DNA of 7,071 nucleotides, from assembly GCA_016181905.1 (NCBI GenBank), contig JACOYM010000070.1:1-7071 (forward strand), given 5' to 3'. Made by a program: the position numbers and the translations under genes. This DNA comes from Candidatus Pacearchaeota archaeon. GTDB lineage: Archaea > Nanobdellota > Nanobdellia > Pacearchaeales > GW2011-AR1. The notes below the pieces were generated by a model. That model was not told where the DNA came from, searched no databases, and saw only the letters and a program-made list of their open reading frames with translations. Numbering within the stretch: the stretch's first letter is position 1; every line of letters starts with the position of its first letter. Shown here piece after piece: positions 5,723 through 7,071 of this stretch.

Positions 5723-6568
5723 AAGAATAGCATATAGATATGATTGCCTTAGCCAAACAAGAATAATAAAAGCAATTAAAAATGAGGGGACAAAGGGAAC
5801 GCCTTGCTTTATCATAACATTCTTCTTATATCTCCTTAATAGTTTTATCTGTTTCTCATCCAATCCCTGCCAATCCTTTTTGATTATTGTCCTGCCAGCT
5901 TTCGCATCCTTGTAAAGCCAGTCTCCTATTGTAAGCTCGCTTGTCTTTACATTTTTTATCATGCATGCCTCTTCAACCGCCTTTGCATAAGAATAAAGAA
6001 AAGGAATAAGAAAAACTAAAAGAGGAAAAATAAAAAATAGCCTCTCATCCAAAAACGAGACAGAAATAAGAGCCAAAACAGCCAGTATAAAGCATACAAA
6101 GAAAAGCATTTTGTTTTTTCTAAACTGCCCCCCGAACTCCTTTGCAAACTCCTTTTTTCTCCTTGAAACAAGAAAAACTGTGTATATCAAGGAATAAACA
6201 GAGCCGGCTGCCAAAAAAAGAAAAATAAACACAAGAAGAAATGCCATATTGGCTAAAAAATAGTCTAAAATTGGCAATACAGCTCCAAGAGCTATTAGAA
6301 GCTTAGCATCTCCCCCTGCAAATAATCTTCCATAATACAAAATGTTTGCGAGAACATAAAACATTGCCAGCCCAATCAGCCCATTCAGTAAAAACCAAAT
6401 GTTATTATTCAGCAAAGCATAGAATGCCCTAAAGGCAAGGGCAAATAAAATCAGGCTGAAGCTCAGCCAGTTTGCAACCTCTCTTTTTTTGATGTCCTGA
6501 AGGCTCGCCACGCAAAGCCATATAAATGCCAGGGCAAATAAAAAAATTTCTCCAAGAAATTCTGCCAT
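5708..6568 (-). CDS. Archaeal type IV prepilin (preflagellin-like) peptidase, A24 family
   Basis: A 286-residue polytopic membrane aspartic protease. The two catalytic aspartates of the A24 family are visible: D25 in SLQDIKKREVANW (23-34), and D87 in FAGGDAKLLIALG (83-95), the GxGD-type motif. About six to seven hydrophobic segments alternate with basic loops. The cytoplasmic stretch 210-262, including ELTIGDWLYKDAK, GLDEKQIKLLRR and QGVPFVPSF, followed by a final TM, resembles the archaeal FlaK/EppA branch rather than bacterial PilD. The N-terminal zinc/methylase domain of PilD is absent, as expected in archaea. It would cleave the short class III signal peptides of archaeal pilins or archaellins. 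It lies 8 nt behind a small basic ORF and downstream of a pilin-like secreted protein gene. No archaellum or pilus motor genes lie in the window, so I leave the symbol blank. Its stop is inside the end of the opposing gene. Confidence 0.92.
   Translation of the reverse strand: MAEFLGEIFLFALAFIWLCVASLQDIKKREVANWLSFSLILFALAFRAFYALLNNNIWFLLNGLIGLAMFYVLANILYYGRLFAGGDAKLLIALGAVLPILDYFLANMAFLLVFIFLFLAAGSVYSLIYTVFLVSRRKKEFAKEFGGQFRKNKMLFFVCFILAVLALISVSFLDERLFFIFPLLVFLIPFLYSYAKAVEEACMIKNVKTSELTIGDWLYKDAKAGRTIIKKDWQGLDEKQIKLLRRYKKNVMIKQGVPFVPSFLIAFIILVWLRQSYLYAILLRIF
5710..5728 (-). terminator. Possible terminator of the prepilin peptidase transcript
   Basis: Reading the minus strand, ATTCTT-TT-AAGAAT (5715-5728) forms a small inverted repeat. 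It runs into six T residues (5710-5715) ending at the TGA stop (5708-5710). Archaeal termination mainly needs oligo-T, so this could end the transcript, though it overlaps the final codons. The same repeat spans the plus-strand stop TAA at 5720. Confidence 0.3.
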
Positions 6569-6576
6569 TTTGCTTT

Positions 6577-6684
6577 TTACTTCTCCCCCACCCTGAACTT
6601 CCCGCCTTTCTTGTAAATGCGGAATCTCCTCTTCCTTATCAAATCCTTCTTCGTTTTTCGCCTTTCAGGAACTGCATAATCCAT
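6577..6684 (-). CDS. 35-residue very basic small protein, function unknown
   Basis: A 36-codon ORF (ATG at 6684, TAA at 6577) missed by the usual length cut-offs. The protein begins MDYAVPERRKTKKDLIRKRR and continues FRIYKKGGKFRVGEK: 15 of 35 residues are Arg or Lys, with no Cys or membrane segment. Support for coding comes from context. Its ATG is exactly 27 nt from the TTTAAAT box on the minus strand, matching the leaderless spacing of other genes here, and its stop is 8 nt before the prepilin peptidase start, so the two probably share an mRNA. Composition suggests nucleic-acid or ribosome binding, but I recognise no family. The alternative is that it is an untranslated or attenuating leader of the peptidase gene. 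Confidence 0.6.
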   Translation of the reverse strand: MDYAVPERRKTKKDLIRKRRFRIYKKGGKFRVGEK

Positions 6685-6704
6685 GCCTAACAGAAGAAAA
6701 AGGG

Positions 6705-6711
6705 ATTTAAA
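6705..6711 (-). promoter_or_regulatory. TATA box for the small basic ORF and prepilin peptidase
   Basis: The minus strand reads CTTTTTAAATC; counted from the first T of TTTAAAT (6711) the ATG at 6684 is 27 nt away. It sits in the 69-bp gap after the stop of the upstream secreted-protein gene, so that gene need not be co-transcribed. Confidence 0.6.
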
Positions 6712-6753
6712 AAGTTTCAGATTAGGTTTTAGTTATTAAAAATTCCAAAATTA

Positions 6754-7071
6754 TTAAGTGCACTCAATCTGCTCGCAAGCCTCTATACCCCAATCAACAA
6801 GATTTGCATTCTTAGCAAACTGGTTGCAAGTTCCGCTTACAATGCGTTTGGTTTCGTCTACATTAAAACCACCAAGTTTGTTATCAACAATATCTCCACC
6901 AATCTTAGTCTTAAAGCTATTATAATCCTGTTGTGTCAGCTTTATTGTCTTTGTCTCGCTACAATATGCTGCCTTGTCATTTCCAGTGCATGCTACTGAA
7001 CAAGCCTGCGCAGTAATGCTGATGGTTGATTTCTGCCACGGGAATGTCCCTTGCTTAAAAGTATTATAAGC
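6754..7071 (-). CDS. C-terminal part of a secreted six-cysteine, type IV pilin-like protein
   Basis: The minus-strand frame is open from the window edge to TAA at 6754-6756, giving the last 105 residues; the start lies outside. The fragment has six cysteines, at fragment positions 24, 28, 37, 82, 99 and 104. They follow the order C-x3-C, then YC, then GTC, then a final GIEACEQIEC close to the C-terminus. It is rich in Thr, Ser, Asn and Gln, consistent with an extracellular disulphide-bonded domain. I recall a similar cysteine layout in pilin-like surface proteins of Woesearchaeota-type genomes, and the prepilin peptidase gene just downstream on the same strand fits. However, the N-terminal class III signal and hydrophobic helix that would settle it are not in the window. 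The reading frame itself is secure; the pilin assignment is moderate. Confidence 0.75.
   Translation of the reverse strand, partial: AYNTFKQGTFPWQKSTISITAQACSVACTGNDKAAYCSETKTIKLTQQDYNSFKTKIGGDIVDNKLGGFNVDETKRIVSGTCNQFAKNANLVDWGIEACEQIECT

Overview
The window looks like chromosomal DNA from an archaeon, most likely a DPANN lineage of the Woesearchaeota/Pacearchaeota kind. This is judged from gene content, not from any marker gene. The evidence is: TTTAAATA-type TATA boxes, several of which sit 27-29 nt ahead of the ATG; a GGTGAT ribosome-binding site; a FlaK/EppA-like prepilin peptidase; a MinD-type ATPase; an N-terminally extended HIT protein; and secreted Cys-rich surface proteins with archaeal Ig-like and W-C-x-x-W-type modules. 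The DNA is AT-rich and gene-dense.

Layout, left to right. (1) Positions 1-1634, minus strand: 544 codons of a large secreted surface protein, cut by the left edge, with a signal peptide, a four-repeat beta-propeller-like domain, an Ig-like domain, a Gly/Ser linker and the start of a Cys-rich C-terminal module. (2) About 300 bp of intergenic DNA between divergent genes. It contains two tandem long hairpins with similar inner stems, a candidate structured RNA. (3) Positions 1934-3653, plus strand: a signal-peptide/single-TM protein followed 4 bp later by a MinD/ParA ATPase with a basic amphipathic tail, probably one operon acting at the membrane. (4) Positions 3696-4358, plus: a HIT-family protein whose histidine triad is degenerate, from its own leaderless promoter. 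(5) Positions 4428-5722, plus: a two-gene cassette, a winged-helix regulator overlapping by ATGA a minimal nucleotidyltransferase, organised like an AbiEi/AbiEii (type IV) toxin-antitoxin or phage-defence module. (6) Positions 5708-6684, minus: a 35-codon very basic small protein and a type IV prepilin peptidase, apparently one leaderless operon. The peptidase converges on the nucleotidyltransferase with a 15-bp overlap. (7) Positions 6754-7071, minus: the C-terminal 105 residues of a secreted, pilin-like six-cysteine protein cut by the right edge.

Taken together the window is cell-envelope oriented: an adhesin-like protein, a membrane protein with a MinD ATPase, and a pilin-like protein with its likely processing peptidase. 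A probable defence/TA cassette, more AT-rich in the lines sampled by eye, is set between. The most unusual items are the TA-like pair, the catalytically degenerate HIT protein, the double-hairpin intergenic element and the small basic ORF. No rRNA, tRNA, CRISPR array or insertion sequence was seen.
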